Shown here in pieces: positions 34,691 to 44,115 of a DNA stretch of 64,000 nt (positions are counted from its first letter, which is position 1; each line of letters begins with the position of its first letter). The translations under genes were made by a program, and so were the position numbers. The stretch is from NCBI GenBank assembly GCA_030549815.1, contig JAUQQQ010000003.1:23890-87889 (forward strand), written 5' to 3'. The notes beneath the pieces are model-generated. The model worked only from the letters and a program-made list of their open reading frames with translations. It did no database searches and had not been told where the DNA came from. The DNA comes from a bacterium. Its GTDB lineage: Bacteria; DRYD01.

Positions 34691-35782
34691 ATGTCTGAAG
34701 ATTCCGATAAAACTGAAGAGCCGACAGAGCATAAGTTGCAAGAGGCCCGCAAAAAGGGTCAAGTCCTGAAAAGTCAAGATGTAGTAATGTTTGTGGGAAT
34801 GGTAGCTACTTTTGCTGTCCTTTTTGCTTATTCTAAAGTCATGGCTTCAAAAGTCGCAGAATTCGCAAGAGATTTGTATATGGGTGAAGTTTTTAGGAAT
34901 GCTGTTAATGCCGATAATCTCCTTGCTTTTTTAGCTTCTGTCTTTATTAAATCTCTTATTCTTTTTGCTTTAGTTCTAATGCCTATTGCTATTGTTGCTA
35001 TGTTGGCTGGTTTAATTGGTAATTTAGCTCAGATAGGTTTTCTTTTCACTTTTGAGCCACTATCCCCTAAATTCAGTAAGATTAATCCTGTTGAAGGTTT
35101 TAAAAGAATATTTTCAAGGAAATCAGTTGTCGAGTTGGTTAAAAACGCACTAAAAATTGGTGTTATTTCATATTTAGTCTATTTAATCATCAAAGGTAAC
35201 GAAAAACTGTTTATTGATTTTTCACGAACTTGGGATTTTATTCCTTTTTTGGTAGAGTTTAGGAAAATCATAGAAAAGATGGTTTGGCAGGTCATTGGTG
35301 TTTTTGTTTTACTTGCTGCTTTCGATTACATGATTCAAAGAAAATTTTTTATGAAAGATATGAGGATGTCTTTTAAGGAATTAAAGGATGAATATAAGGA
35401 GTTAGAGGGTGATCCTCATGTTAAGAGTAAGAGGAGGCATATGGCTCAGCAGCTGGCTATGGGAGGGGGTATTGGTAGGGTCCAAGATGCAACCGCTGTT
35501 GTTACAAATCCTGTGCATTATGCCGTAGCTTTGAAATATGAGCATGGTAAGATGCAGGCACCACAGGTGGTTGCTAAAGGTGAAAGATACTTTGCTGAAT
35601 TGATAAAAACTATTGCAGAAAAAAGCGATATACCTATCGTTGAAAATGTTGAATTAGCTCAATTATTGTATTCCAAATGTAAGGTTGGAGATTATATTCC
35701 TACAGAGCTTTATCAGGCAACTGCTGAAGTTTTAGCTTTTGTTTATAAAATGAAAAAGAAGAAAAAAATAATAGGAAGGTAG
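34691..35782 (+). CDS. flhB: Flagellar export apparatus protein FlhB
   Basis: Inner-membrane switch of the flagellar type III export gate. 363 residues from ATG 34691 behind GGGGGGTG (GTG 34682 is also in frame). SEDSDKTEEPTEHKLQEARKKGQ is typical of the FlhB start; four membrane helices follow between about residues 28 and 210; the cytoplasmic domain carries the autocleavage site as NPVH at 273-276, where nearly all members have NPTH. The following HYAVALKYEHGKMQAPQVVAKG is canonical. flhA follows after 7 bases. Confidence 0.97.
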   Translation: MSEDSDKTEEPTEHKLQEARKKGQVLKSQDVVMFVGMVATFAVLFAYSKVMASKVAEFARDLYMGEVFRNAVNADNLLAFLASVFIKSLILFALVLMPIAIVAMLAGLIGNLAQIGFLFTFEPLSPKFSKINPVEGFKRIFSRKSVVELVKNALKIGVISYLVYLIIKGNEKLFIDFSRTWDFIPFLVEFRKIIEKMVWQVIGVFVLLAAFDYMIQRKFFMKDMRMSFKELKDEYKELEGDPHVKSKRRHMAQQLAMGGGIGRVQDATAVVTNPVHYAVALKYEHGKMQAPQVVAKGERYFAELIKTIAEKSDIPIVENVELAQLLYSKCKVGDYIPTELYQATAEVLAFVYKMKKKKKIIGR

Positions 35783-35789
35783 GGGATTT

Positions 35790-37946
35790 ATGTTAGGTGT
35801 TGGGCAATCTATAAATGTAGGTGGACAGAAAATTCCTTTGGATGTTTTTATCCCCATAGCTATCTTGTTGGCTGTCTTATTAATTATAGTCGAGTTACCG
35901 CCTTTTCTTTTGGATACTTTGCTTATTACTGATCTAATTGTCTCTATATTAATTATATTAATGGCTGTTTATGTTAAAAGCCCATTAGATTTTGCTGTAT
36001 TCCCTACGTTGGTATTGGTTGAAACCATATTTCGTTTGGGTATAAATATTGCTGCTACGAGGTTGATATTGGCAAGGGGTCATATAAAGGATCCAAGAAG
36101 TGGCGAACCTATAGGTGCGGGTCACGTAATTCCTACTTTTGCAAAGTTTGTAGCAGGTGGAAATCTTGTTATAGGTTTTGTTTTGTTTTTGATGATAGTT
36201 GTGGTTCAGTTTATAGTGATAACCCAGGGTGCTGAGCGTATTGCTCAAGTTGCTGCGAGGTTTACTTTGGATGCTATGCCAGGTAAGCAAATGGCTATCG
36301 ATGGAGAATTGCATGCAGGTCTTATAACTCCTGAAGAGGCAAGAAGAAGAAGAAGAGAAATAGAGAGAGAAACCGATTTCTATGGTGCGATGGATGGTGT
36401 TGGAAAGTTCGTTAAAGGCGATACTATCGCTAATATAATTATTCTTGCTATTAGTATTATTGGTGGTATATTGATGGGATTTACTTATTTTAGATCATAT
36501 TTTGAAGGATCAGAAAAGGGGATGATAATTGATATTTTGGAGACTTATACTATTTTAACGATTGGTAATGGTTTGGTCTCTATATTGCCTTCATTTTTGG
36601 TATCTACTGCAATGGGTATAATAGTTTCTCGTGCTGCTTCTGAATCTAATCTTGGCGAGGATGTGATAAGTCAATTAACTGGTCAGCCGAGAGCTTTACA
36701 GATTGCTGCGGGGGCTTCCGCTACTCTTGCTTTACTTTCTTTGTTAGGTATGGGATTACCTATACTTCCTTTGCTTGGTTTTGCTGGTTTATTCTTTTTC
36801 TTATCTATGAGAGCAAAACAACAAGAAGTGCAGAAGGAAATAGTTAAAGAAGAAGTTAAAAAGGAGCAAAGGAAAGAGGAACAAAGAAAACCTGAGAATG
36901 CCATGGTTTATACTACCGTTGAAACTCTTTCTCTTGAGTTGGGAAGAATGCTTTTGGGATTGGTTGATGAGCAACAAGGAAGGAAATTATTAGAAAGGAT
37001 TCCTTCTGTTAGGATTAGTATTGCAAAAGAAGTTGGTATAGTGATGCCTGGGGTCCACGTAACTGACAACATGGATTTGAAGCCAACCTCTTATGTTGTT
37101 AAGATTAAGGGAGTTAAAGTAGGTCAAGGAGAAGCTCATATAAATAAGTTTTTAGCAATAGGTCCTGAAAATGTCATAAGGCAACTTAACGGGAATGTAA
37201 CAATCGAGCCTGCGTTTGGTATGCCTGCTGTTTGGATAGAACCTCAGGATAAGCCTCAAGCTGAAAGGTTGGGATGCATGTTGTTTGATGCCGTATCTGT
37301 TATTGCTTCACACTTAACTGAGATAGTAAAAAATAATGCAGCTGATATTCTGGGAAGACAAGAAACTAGTATTTTGGTTGAAAATTTAAAGAAGACTCAT
37401 CCTGCTGTTGTTAAAGATGTTATACCTGAACAAATAAGTATAGGTGAATTGCAAAGGGTTTTACAAAACTTGCTAAGGGAAAGAATACCAGTAAGAGATT
37501 TGATAACGATAATAGAGTCATTGGTTGATGCTGTAAGATATACTCGGGATATTGCAGAATTAACTGAATTTGTTAGAATAGGTTTAGCAAATTCTATATC
37601 TTACATGTTAGCAAAGGATAGTGTTATATATGCTGCTGCTGTTGATCCTCAGGTAGAGCAAGTAATTTTAAATAGTTTGCAAAAGAATGAGTTTGGAACA
37701 TTCCCTGTTTTGGATCCAAACATTAGTCAAGCAATATTAATGTCTGTAGCAGAGTTTATGAGATTTGCAACTAATAATGGATATCAACCTGTAATAATAA
37801 CATCTCCCACGGTAAGAAGACATTTCAGGAAAATAATAGAGAGAAATTTCGGACAAATCTTTGTTATATCATTTGCTGAAGTTGCTTCTAATTACCAAAT
37901 TAAAAATATCTACCTTATTAAGGTTGAAGTTCCAAGTGAAGTATGA
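35790..37946 (+). CDS. flhA: Flagellar export gate protein FlhA
   Basis: Main membrane component of the export gate and docking platform for chaperone-substrate complexes. 718 residues, normal. N-terminal half with eight predicted helices and the FHIPEP signature (RFTLDAMPGKQMAIDGELHAGLITPEEARRRR is split here as RFTLDAMPGKQMAIDG and AGLITPEEARRRRREI). A charged linker (about 345-375) leads into the cytoplasmic domain with ERIPSVRISIAKE and QDKPQAERLGC. The stop overlaps the next start by ATGA. Confidence 0.97.
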   Translation: MLGVGQSINVGGQKIPLDVFIPIAILLAVLLIIVELPPFLLDTLLITDLIVSILIILMAVYVKSPLDFAVFPTLVLVETIFRLGINIAATRLILARGHIKDPRSGEPIGAGHVIPTFAKFVAGGNLVIGFVLFLMIVVVQFIVITQGAERIAQVAARFTLDAMPGKQMAIDGELHAGLITPEEARRRRREIERETDFYGAMDGVGKFVKGDTIANIIILAISIIGGILMGFTYFRSYFEGSEKGMIIDILETYTILTIGNGLVSILPSFLVSTAMGIIVSRAASESNLGEDVISQLTGQPRALQIAAGASATLALLSLLGMGLPILPLLGFAGLFFFLSMRAKQQEVQKEIVKEEVKKEQRKEEQRKPENAMVYTTVETLSLELGRMLLGLVDEQQGRKLLERIPSVRISIAKEVGIVMPGVHVTDNMDLKPTSYVVKIKGVKVGQGEAHINKFLAIGPENVIRQLNGNVTIEPAFGMPAVWIEPQDKPQAERLGCMLFDAVSVIASHLTEIVKNNAADILGRQETSILVENLKKTHPAVVKDVIPEQISIGELQRVLQNLLRERIPVRDLITIIESLVDAVRYTRDIAELTEFVRIGLANSISYMLAKDSVIYAAAVDPQVEQVILNSLQKNEFGTFPVLDPNISQAILMSVAEFMRFATNNGYQPVIITSPTVRRHFRKIIERNFGQIFVISFAEVASNYQIKNIYLIKVEVPSEV

Positions 37947-38230
37947 GAGAATACATAATTTATGTAAAAAATATAAGTGAAACTATAAAAGAGATAGTTA
38001 AAAGAGAAGAAAATGCTGATATTGCTAATCCTCTTTTTTTAAGGGTTTATACAAATAGGAAAATAAAAGGGAAAAAAAATGCTATAAGGTTTTTGTATTA
38101 TTTTGCTAAAAAGAAGTGTTATAAAATTATAGAAAAAGATTTAGTAGAGATTGGAAACTACGAAATCCACAAGCGATTGCTTTTTTTTTTGGAACCTAAA
38201 TTATCGTTATTTTTCTCTTATTTTTGTTAA
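37943..38230 (+). CDS. Small protein, possibly the N-terminal part of the RNB exonuclease
   Basis: 95 residues, basic, alpha/beta (MREYIIYVKNISETIKEIVK), starting within the flhA stop. The frame crosses a run of ten T at 38181-38190 and ends 13 codons later. Losing one T, or gaining two, would join it to the RNB reading frame. The C-terminal part after the T-run (LEPKLSLFFSYFC) looks like out-of-frame sequence. It may be an independent gene of unknown function or the first part of the next gene. Confidence 0.5.
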   Translation: MREYIIYVKNISETIKEIVKREENADIANPLFLRVYTNRKIKGKKNAIRFLYYFAKKKCYKIIEKDLVEIGNYEIHKRLLFFLEPKLSLFFSYFC

Positions 38231-38246
38231 AGGTACTCAGAAGATT

Positions 38247-39548
38247 ATGAAATTATTTGAAAAAGTGTATTCTATATATTTGATTTTATTAAAAAGTTTC
38301 AGTATTTATCAGAGTATGAATGAAAATTTGAAAAAGAAAGAAGTAGATGATTTAGCTTTGGAAGTTATGCAAAGTAATCTTGTTTATTGTATAAAATCGA
38401 GAAAATTTTTTGATGGTGTAGATTTTTATACAGTAGATAACGAGGATACGATTGAGTTTGATGATGCAATTGGAGTTAAAAATAACGGAAATAATTATGA
38501 AGTTTTTGTAGCTATTTGTGATTTATCTGAAGTATGGAATATACATATGGACAAATTTGTTTTGGATTTCCCACAAAGTTTATATACTGTAGATAAGAAG
38601 CATTTTATGTTGCCTATGCGGTTTATTGAGGAAGTTTCGCTTTTTCAAAAAGCAAAGAGACCAGTATTTTTGTTTAGATATTGCTTGGATAGAGACATGG
38701 AGATAAGGAATGTTGATTTTGAGCCTGTTTGTATAGCAGTTGCTAAAAATTTAAATTTTAAACAAGGTGAAAATTTTCTTAAATATAATTCTTTTCTTTT
38801 GAGGTTTTGTAATAATTTGCTTAGTAAAAGAATTTCCAACGGTGCAATTTATTTCGATGAATTTAAGGGAATAAAATTTGTAATTCAGGAATTAATGATA
38901 TTTACTAATCATATTTGTGCAAAATTTTTACATAAAGCAAATATTCCTTTTATATCTCGGGTTTTTAGTATTCCTGATGAATTAAAGGAATTTTGTGGTA
39001 ATTACTATGATTTGAAAGATACAAATAACAAGATTTTAAAATTTAGGATTCTTAATCTACTAAGTTCAGCGAAGTATGATGTTAATCCTTCTCAGCATAA
39101 TTTCTTAGGATTGGATAAATATACTCATGTTACAAGTCCTATCAGAAGGTATATAGATGTTATTAATCAAAAGCAGTTAATATCTTTTTCTTATAACTTT
39201 GATGAGTTTTTTACTGAATATGAGCTTAGAGAATTACTCTATATTATAAATCCTTATTTAAGAAAATACAACTGTTTAGTTAGGAATTATAACAAAAAAC
39301 AAAAGATATTAAATTTTGCTTCATCACTTTTAAATTCAAATAGAACGAAATTCATTTTTCCCTACTATATAGTTGATGATCAAGTTTTTATTATTTTGGA
39401 TGAAATTGATGAAGAATTAAAAGTAGGTAATATTGAATTTTTAGAGAATAAAGTAATTGATAAAGAGAGAATTTGGTTGAAAAAAAGTGAGATAATGAAT
39501 TTAGTTAATAATTTTATAGAAGGAAATGTTAAGGAGGGTGGAATATGA
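38247..39548 (+). CDS. RNB-domain 3'-5' exoribonuclease (RNase II/R family)
   Basis: Degrades RNA processively. 433 residues from ATG 38247; the open frame extends upstream to 38151 across a T10 run. The RNB core is clear: EDTIEFDDAIGV at residues 66-77 with the metal-binding acidic residues, then LGLDKYTHVTSPIRRYIDVINQ near the end of the domain, with the catalytic Arg in SPIRRY. The cold-shock and S1 domains of classical RNase R are missing, so the protein is a minimal form. The ribosome site before 38247 is poor. The stop overlaps the start of the lipoprotein gene. Confidence 0.8.
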   Translation: MKLFEKVYSIYLILLKSFSIYQSMNENLKKKEVDDLALEVMQSNLVYCIKSRKFFDGVDFYTVDNEDTIEFDDAIGVKNNGNNYEVFVAICDLSEVWNIHMDKFVLDFPQSLYTVDKKHFMLPMRFIEEVSLFQKAKRPVFLFRYCLDRDMEIRNVDFEPVCIAVAKNLNFKQGENFLKYNSFLLRFCNNLLSKRISNGAIYFDEFKGIKFVIQELMIFTNHICAKFLHKANIPFISRVFSIPDELKEFCGNYYDLKDTNNKILKFRILNLLSSAKYDVNPSQHNFLGLDKYTHVTSPIRRYIDVINQKQLISFSYNFDEFFTEYELRELLYIINPYLRKYNCLVRNYNKKQKILNFASSLLNSNRTKFIFPYYIVDDQVFIILDEIDEELKVGNIEFLENKVIDKERIWLKKSEIMNLVNNFIEGNVKEGGI

Positions 39549-41080
39549 GATATCATAAGTTGGTCGTGGTTTTTATATTATTTTTAGTTGTTAGTAGCGT
39601 TTATTTGTTTTTAAATTCTTGTGGGTTGAAAGGGTTGACATCTGTAGGAGTAATTGGTGGACCTGGTGGTGGACAACCTCCTATGTTTGCTGTATCTTCT
39701 TTTAAAATGACAGGTAACTTAGTTCAACCTAATGAATTTTCTTTTGGATATTATAACAATAATTTTGATCCTTTTGTTTTTGCTAATTTGCAAGGAAACT
39801 CTCTTGTTAATTTTAGTTTTTCTGCTAACTTTAATAATCAAATTGCAGGTAAAAAGGTTATTATTTTGGGTACAGGCTTTAAGTATCTTACTTCTGGTAA
39901 TCCTCCTACGAGGGACGTTTTTTGGGTTGGAAAGATAGTTAATAATCCTGTTAGTATCATTAATTTTACAGTTGCTGCTAATAATTATAAAACTGTAGGG
40001 GGAAGGAATTTTATTGCCAGATTCAACCAAGGAGCTTTTGATAGTAATTTCGACAGTATTACACTTAAAAAGATTGATGGAACTGATTACAATCAGAATA
40101 CAGATTTAGATAACGTTAATGAAGATTTTAGATCTGTAGCTTTTAAGCCTAATTCAAATTATACTGATTTTGCAGGAGCTATGGTTGGTAGGAACGTTGC
40201 TTTTTATTCTTCGGTTTCTAATGGAAACTTTACGGATTGGCAAAATGCCCTTGCTAATACCGTTAGTAATAATAATAAACCTTCTGATTTTATAGGATTT
40301 GATGTTATTCAAGGAGGATTAAATCCTATATCTTTTACGATGATTGGGTCAGATATAGGTGAAACAAAGGGGGAACTGAGAGTTTTTCAAGTAGCTTCTA
40401 ATTCTTGGACTGTTAATTATCTTGATGCTCTTTCTTCTTATATTGGTCCTAATGTTTATCCCCTTTATTCTTCGGATTATGTAAGTAATGGCGCAAGTCC
40501 TGATGTTATAGCTGCTGCTTTGATTGTTGGAAAGAATTTGATAATTTACTGGGGTGACAATAATAATAATGGAGTTGTTGATCCGTTTCCTGCTGATAAT
40601 TTTGCTTTTTATCTTGATAACAATGTAACATTTTATGGTGGCACTATTTTGAAAGATTCTAATAATAAAAGGATAGTTGTAGTTGGTTATGATGATACAA
40701 ATCAAGAGGCTGTTATATATAGGGGGGTTGCCCAGGATGGACCGGATCCTGATCCGTTTTTTGATACTCCGCCTACTAAAGTTAATATTAGTGGTTTAGG
40801 GTTGAATTTAAAGGATAGTATGTTTTTTGATGTAAATAGTGTTAATAATACGGTTGTTGTAGTTGGTGTTGATTTAAGTAATTGTCCTATTAAGCCTTAT
40901 CCACAGCCTGCTCCTGTGAATTTACCTAAATTAACAAAATCCTTAATTTTTATCAATAATGCGAATCCTAATCTTGATAATGATATTCAGCAAACTTTTG
41001 CTAACATGACGGGTTTGATTTTAATAAGCAATGATGGGGGAAATAGTTTTAGTATAATGAGCAATCCTGTGATAAGATAG
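39545..41080 (+). CDS. Probable lipoprotein
   Basis: 511 residues. Hydrophobic signal (about residues 6-23) ends in FLNSC, an acceptable lipobox, so Cys26 would be lipidated. A Gly/Pro stretch (GGPGGGQPP) follows, then about 450 residues of Asn-rich beta sequence with few charged residues. Acidic clusters such as DNNNNGVVDPFPADN resemble calcium-binding loops. No catalytic motif recognised. It is next to a GspF paralogue, which suggests a surface or export role. Confidence 0.68.
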   Translation: MRYHKLVVVFILFLVVSSVYLFLNSCGLKGLTSVGVIGGPGGGQPPMFAVSSFKMTGNLVQPNEFSFGYYNNNFDPFVFANLQGNSLVNFSFSANFNNQIAGKKVIILGTGFKYLTSGNPPTRDVFWVGKIVNNPVSIINFTVAANNYKTVGGRNFIARFNQGAFDSNFDSITLKKIDGTDYNQNTDLDNVNEDFRSVAFKPNSNYTDFAGAMVGRNVAFYSSVSNGNFTDWQNALANTVSNNNKPSDFIGFDVIQGGLNPISFTMIGSDIGETKGELRVFQVASNSWTVNYLDALSSYIGPNVYPLYSSDYVSNGASPDVIAAALIVGKNLIIYWGDNNNNGVVDPFPADNFAFYLDNNVTFYGGTILKDSNNKRIVVVGYDDTNQEAVIYRGVAQDGPDPDPFFDTPPTKVNISGLGLNLKDSMFFDVNSVNNTVVVVGVDLSNCPIKPYPQPAPVNLPKLTKSLIFINNANPNLDNDIQQTFANMTGLILISNDGGNSFSIMSNPVIR

Positions 41081-41084
41081 AGTT

Positions 41085-42137
41085 ATGTTAAATTTTTTTT
41101 CATTGAATAATGATCGGGAGAAAGCGCGGTTTTTTTTAATGATGAATGTTGCTTTGCGTGCGGGCCTTCCTCTTTATCAAACTCTTAACATAATGAAGGA
41201 TAGTTTACCTGTTCAGTGGAGAGATGTAGTTAGTGTAATAGCAGAAAATTTAAGGAGGGGTTATTCTTTATCCCAAACTATGAGTAATTTTAAAAATGTT
41301 TTTGAACCATTAACTTTAAAATTAATCAATGTTGGAGAGAATACAGGAAAGCTTGATGAAATATGCGTATATTTATTTGAATTTTATGAAAATAAAGGTA
41401 AAGTTGTAAATAAATTGTTTTCTTCTTTAAGTTATCCTATTTTTATCGTAACTTTTGCTTTTGTAATTGCTTATGTGGTTTTAAATTTTGTTTTCCCGGT
41501 TGTTATTAATATGTATAGTGACCTAAATATGAAGTTGCCTGCTATGACACAGTTTTTGAAATTTTTTGTGGATATAGTCAATCTAAGAAATTTATTGATA
41601 TTTTTGGTTATTTTTGTATTGTTTGCAGGTTTTGTTTATTTTTATGTTGGTAAGGAAAAGTTGGTAGGGATGGTTTTGGATTTCTTTTCTTCTTTACCAA
41701 TAATTTCTGATATTTATAAAAAGTATGTGGTTTCTAACTTTTTGTATGCTTTAGTTTTGTGTTTGAAAAGTGGTTTAATTATGTCCGATGGGATAAAGTT
41801 TTCTTTGGCTTTATTACCTGAAAGAGTTTATAATAAATATTTTTCTGATGTTTATAAGAGGATTTTGGAAGGAGAACAATTGTCAAGTATTTTAATTGAG
41901 AAGCCGCTTTTTAATAAGATAATAGTTAATTTTATTGCAAGTTATGAAGAAACTGCAAAAACCGAGATAATAGATAAATTGATAGGGTATTTAAATTTTG
42001 ATATAAATATTGCAATAGATAGGATACTTGTGTTAATTGAGCCTGTATTGATAACGGGTGTTTCTATTTTTGTATTTTTTATTGCTGCTTCTATTTTATT
42101 ACCTATTATTGGTATTTCGGTTCAGTTTACACAGTGA
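41085..42137 (+). CDS. GspF/PilC-like inner-membrane protein (paralogue 2)
   Basis: 350 residues. Two T2SSF domains and three membrane helices. Visible family segments: ALRAGLPLYQTLNIM, GENTGKLDEICVYL, SYPIFIVTFAFVIAYVVL and ESFEET-like SYEETAKTEIIDKL in the second domain. Like the protein at 8649-9659 it lacks the N-terminal cytoplasmic part of PilC. No pilin or ATPase gene is beside it, but a lipoprotein precedes it. It overlaps the glycosyltransferase by GTGA. Confidence 0.83.
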   Translation: MLNFFSLNNDREKARFFLMMNVALRAGLPLYQTLNIMKDSLPVQWRDVVSVIAENLRRGYSLSQTMSNFKNVFEPLTLKLINVGENTGKLDEICVYLFEFYENKGKVVNKLFSSLSYPIFIVTFAFVIAYVVLNFVFPVVINMYSDLNMKLPAMTQFLKFFVDIVNLRNLLIFLVIFVLFAGFVYFYVGKEKLVGMVLDFFSSLPIISDIYKKYVVSNFLYALVLCLKSGLIMSDGIKFSLALLPERVYNKYFSDVYKRILEGEQLSSILIEKPLFNKIIVNFIASYEETAKTEIIDKLIGYLNFDINIAIDRILVLIEPVLITGVSIFVFFIAASILLPIIGISVQFTQ

Positions 42138-43285
42138 ATGTTTTGGTATTTTTTGCTATAGACGATAATAAAAGATTAGGTCCAAATGTAGTTTTTTATA
42201 ATATCTTTAAAAACCTTTGGGGGAGTGGCCCTGATTCCGTGGGAAGGGGCTCCTTTTCCAACAAAAATGATGAATTTAAATTCGTTATCGTATATAGGAA
42301 AGGTTATATCGAAAACGAAAAAAAGGATTTTGTGGATTATTTTTACGTTAATTTTTACGATTACTTTCATTTTGTTATTGAAGTTTCAAAGATATACAGT
42401 TTGTTAAGAAGGAAATATAAAGGTTGGAGGATAAAATTTTTTTATCCTAAACCTATGCTGTTACCTTTTAATGTTGATCAGTATGCTTTTCTTTATGATT
42501 TACCAATGGAAAAAATTTTTTTAGGAAAAAGTATTAATGATTTAAAGAAAGAGTTTGTTTTTAAAAAATTAGTCTGGAAAAATATGAAAAAATTGTTTAC
42601 TATATCTTATTCTTCTTTTTGTGATATAAAAGGGATTACAGGATTGGACAATTTGGATTGGTTTTATTTAGGTGTTGATAGAGATGTTTTTAGAGTTATT
42701 CCTGATTACAAGGATTATTTAAGACGGATTTTTGAAGAAAGAGGTATTTTTTTCAATTGGGATTATTTTTTTGCCCCTGTTGGTAAGATTTGGTTTAGAA
42801 AGAATGTTTTGAATTTGGTTAAAGCGTTTAATAATTTTAGAAAGCATATTAGGAGTAATGTGAAATTAGTAATGACGGCTAATAATTTAAATGATAAAAA
42901 TGAATATATAGATAGTGTTAAATCCAATTCTAATGAGGATATTGTATTTTTAAGTGGTTTAAATACGGAGGAAATGGTGTATTTGTATAATGGTTGTTTA
43001 GCTGTAATTTTTCCTTCTCTTTATGAAGGGTTTGGGCTACCTATTCTTGAAGCATTGGCTTGTAAGAAAAATGTCCTTTTTTCTGATATTAAGGTTTTTA
43101 AAGAAATATACCCCGATAACAAGTGGATTTTTAATCCCTTATCGGTAGAGGATATATCTAACTGCTTGTTGAATTTTTACAATGAGAAGGGTTTTCTTGA
43201 AAATAGGAGAATTTTAGATAAAGATATAGATAAATTTAGTTGGAGATCAGTTGTTGAAAATATAATAATGAAGGTAAAGGAGTAG
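42134..43285 (+). CDS. Glycosyltransferase family 4-type protein
   Basis: 383 residues, GT-B fold. The C-terminal nucleotide-sugar-binding half has the typical pattern PSLYEGFGLPILEALACKK with the Glu-x7-Glu motif; the N-terminal half is divergent. Start codon GTG 42134 overlaps the GspF stop. The acceptor is unknown; the neighbourhood (lipoprotein, export platform) makes a surface glycan or glycosylated surface protein plausible. No other sugar-transfer genes are adjacent. Confidence 0.82.
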   Translation: MNVLVFFAIDDNKRLGPNVVFYNIFKNLWGSGPDSVGRGSFSNKNDEFKFVIVYRKGYIENEKKDFVDYFYVNFYDYFHFVIEVSKIYSLLRRKYKGWRIKFFYPKPMLLPFNVDQYAFLYDLPMEKIFLGKSINDLKKEFVFKKLVWKNMKKLFTISYSSFCDIKGITGLDNLDWFYLGVDRDVFRVIPDYKDYLRRIFEERGIFFNWDYFFAPVGKIWFRKNVLNLVKAFNNFRKHIRSNVKLVMTANNLNDKNEYIDSVKSNSNEDIVFLSGLNTEEMVYLYNGCLAVIFPSLYEGFGLPILEALACKKNVLFSDIKVFKEIYPDNKWIFNPLSVEDISNCLLNFYNEKGFLENRRILDKDIDKFSWRSVVENIIMKVKE

Positions 43286-43293
43286 TGGTGGAT

Positions 43294-43722
43294 ATGGATA
43301 AAAGAACGAAGGAATTTCCAAAGCAGGAAGAAAAATGGTATGTTATTAATGCAGAAAACAAAGTGTTGGGAAGACTTGCTTCCAGAATAGCCTATATTTT
43401 GATGGGAAAACATAAGGTAACTTATAGCTCTTCATACATTGGAGGAGATTATGTTGTTGTTTTGAATGCATCTAAAATTAAATTGACTGGGAAGAAGTTA
43501 GTAAGGAAAAAGTATTATAAGCACTCAGGACATTTAGGGAATCTTAAAGAATATTCCGCCGAATTTATGCTTGAAAATAAACCAGAAGAATTATTGAGAT
43601 TAGTTGTCTCTAAAATGCTTCCTAAAAATAAATTAAGAAGTAGGATGCTTAAGAGATTGAAAATATACAGAAATGAAGAACACAAGCATATAGCACAAAA
43701 ATTGGAAACTCTGGAGGTGTAA
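43294..43722 (+). CDS. rplM: Large ribosomal subunit protein uL13
   Basis: 142 residues from ATG 43294, with a GGAG site 11 bases upstream; GTG at 43285 or 43288 is in frame and cannot be excluded. Typical L13: WYVINAENKVLGRLASRIA, LMGKHKVTY, GDYVVVLNASKIKLTGKK, YKHSGHLGNLK and MLPKNKLRSRMLKRLKIY. Followed by rpsI after 1 base, the usual pair. Confidence 0.97.
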   Translation: MDKRTKEFPKQEEKWYVINAENKVLGRLASRIAYILMGKHKVTYSSSYIGGDYVVVLNASKIKLTGKKLVRKKYYKHSGHLGNLKEYSAEFMLENKPEELLRLVVSKMLPKNKLRSRMLKRLKIYRNEEHKHIAQKLETLEV

Positions 43723-43723
43723 A

Positions 43724-44107
43724 ATGTATTACGCTACAGGTAGGAGAAAGGAAAGCACTGCAAGAGTATATCTAAAGCCAGGTAAAGGGGAAATATTTAT
43801 AAATGATAAACCTGTGGATGAGTATTTTAAAATGAGGGAGGTTTATAGAATAAAAGTTAGAAAACCTTTAGAGGTGCTGGGAGTATTGAGTAAGTATAGG
43901 GTTGACTCTTATGTTAAAGGAGGGGGAACTACAGGACAAGCTGAGGCTATAAGCCTTGGAATTGCCAGATGTTTGGCCCAGATATCCGAAGAATACAAAA
44001 AAGTCCTGCGAAAATATGATCTATTAACAAGAGACCCAAGAGAAGTCGAAAGAAAACACTATAATAAGCATAAAGCAAGAAAAGCTCATCAATGGCACAA
44101 GAGGTAA
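43724..44107 (+). CDS. rpsI: Small ribosomal subunit protein uS9
   Basis: 127 residues. ATGRRKESTARVYLKPG at the start, VKGGGTTGQAEAISLGIAR in the middle, and a tail RDPREVERKHYNKHKARKAHQWHKR. The tail normally ends RRxxQFSKR; here the Ser and some Arg are replaced by His/Asn, but the terminal Lys-Arg that reaches the P-site tRNA is kept. Operon with rplM. Confidence 0.96.
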   Translation: MYYATGRRKESTARVYLKPGKGEIFINDKPVDEYFKMREVYRIKVRKPLEVLGVLSKYRVDSYVKGGGTTGQAEAISLGIARCLAQISEEYKKVLRKYDLLTRDPREVERKHYNKHKARKAHQWHKR

Positions 44108-44115
44108 TCAATCGT

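Noticed and set aside
36683-36904. Minus-strand frame within flhA
   Set aside because: Mirror of the FlhA charged linker; no independent support.
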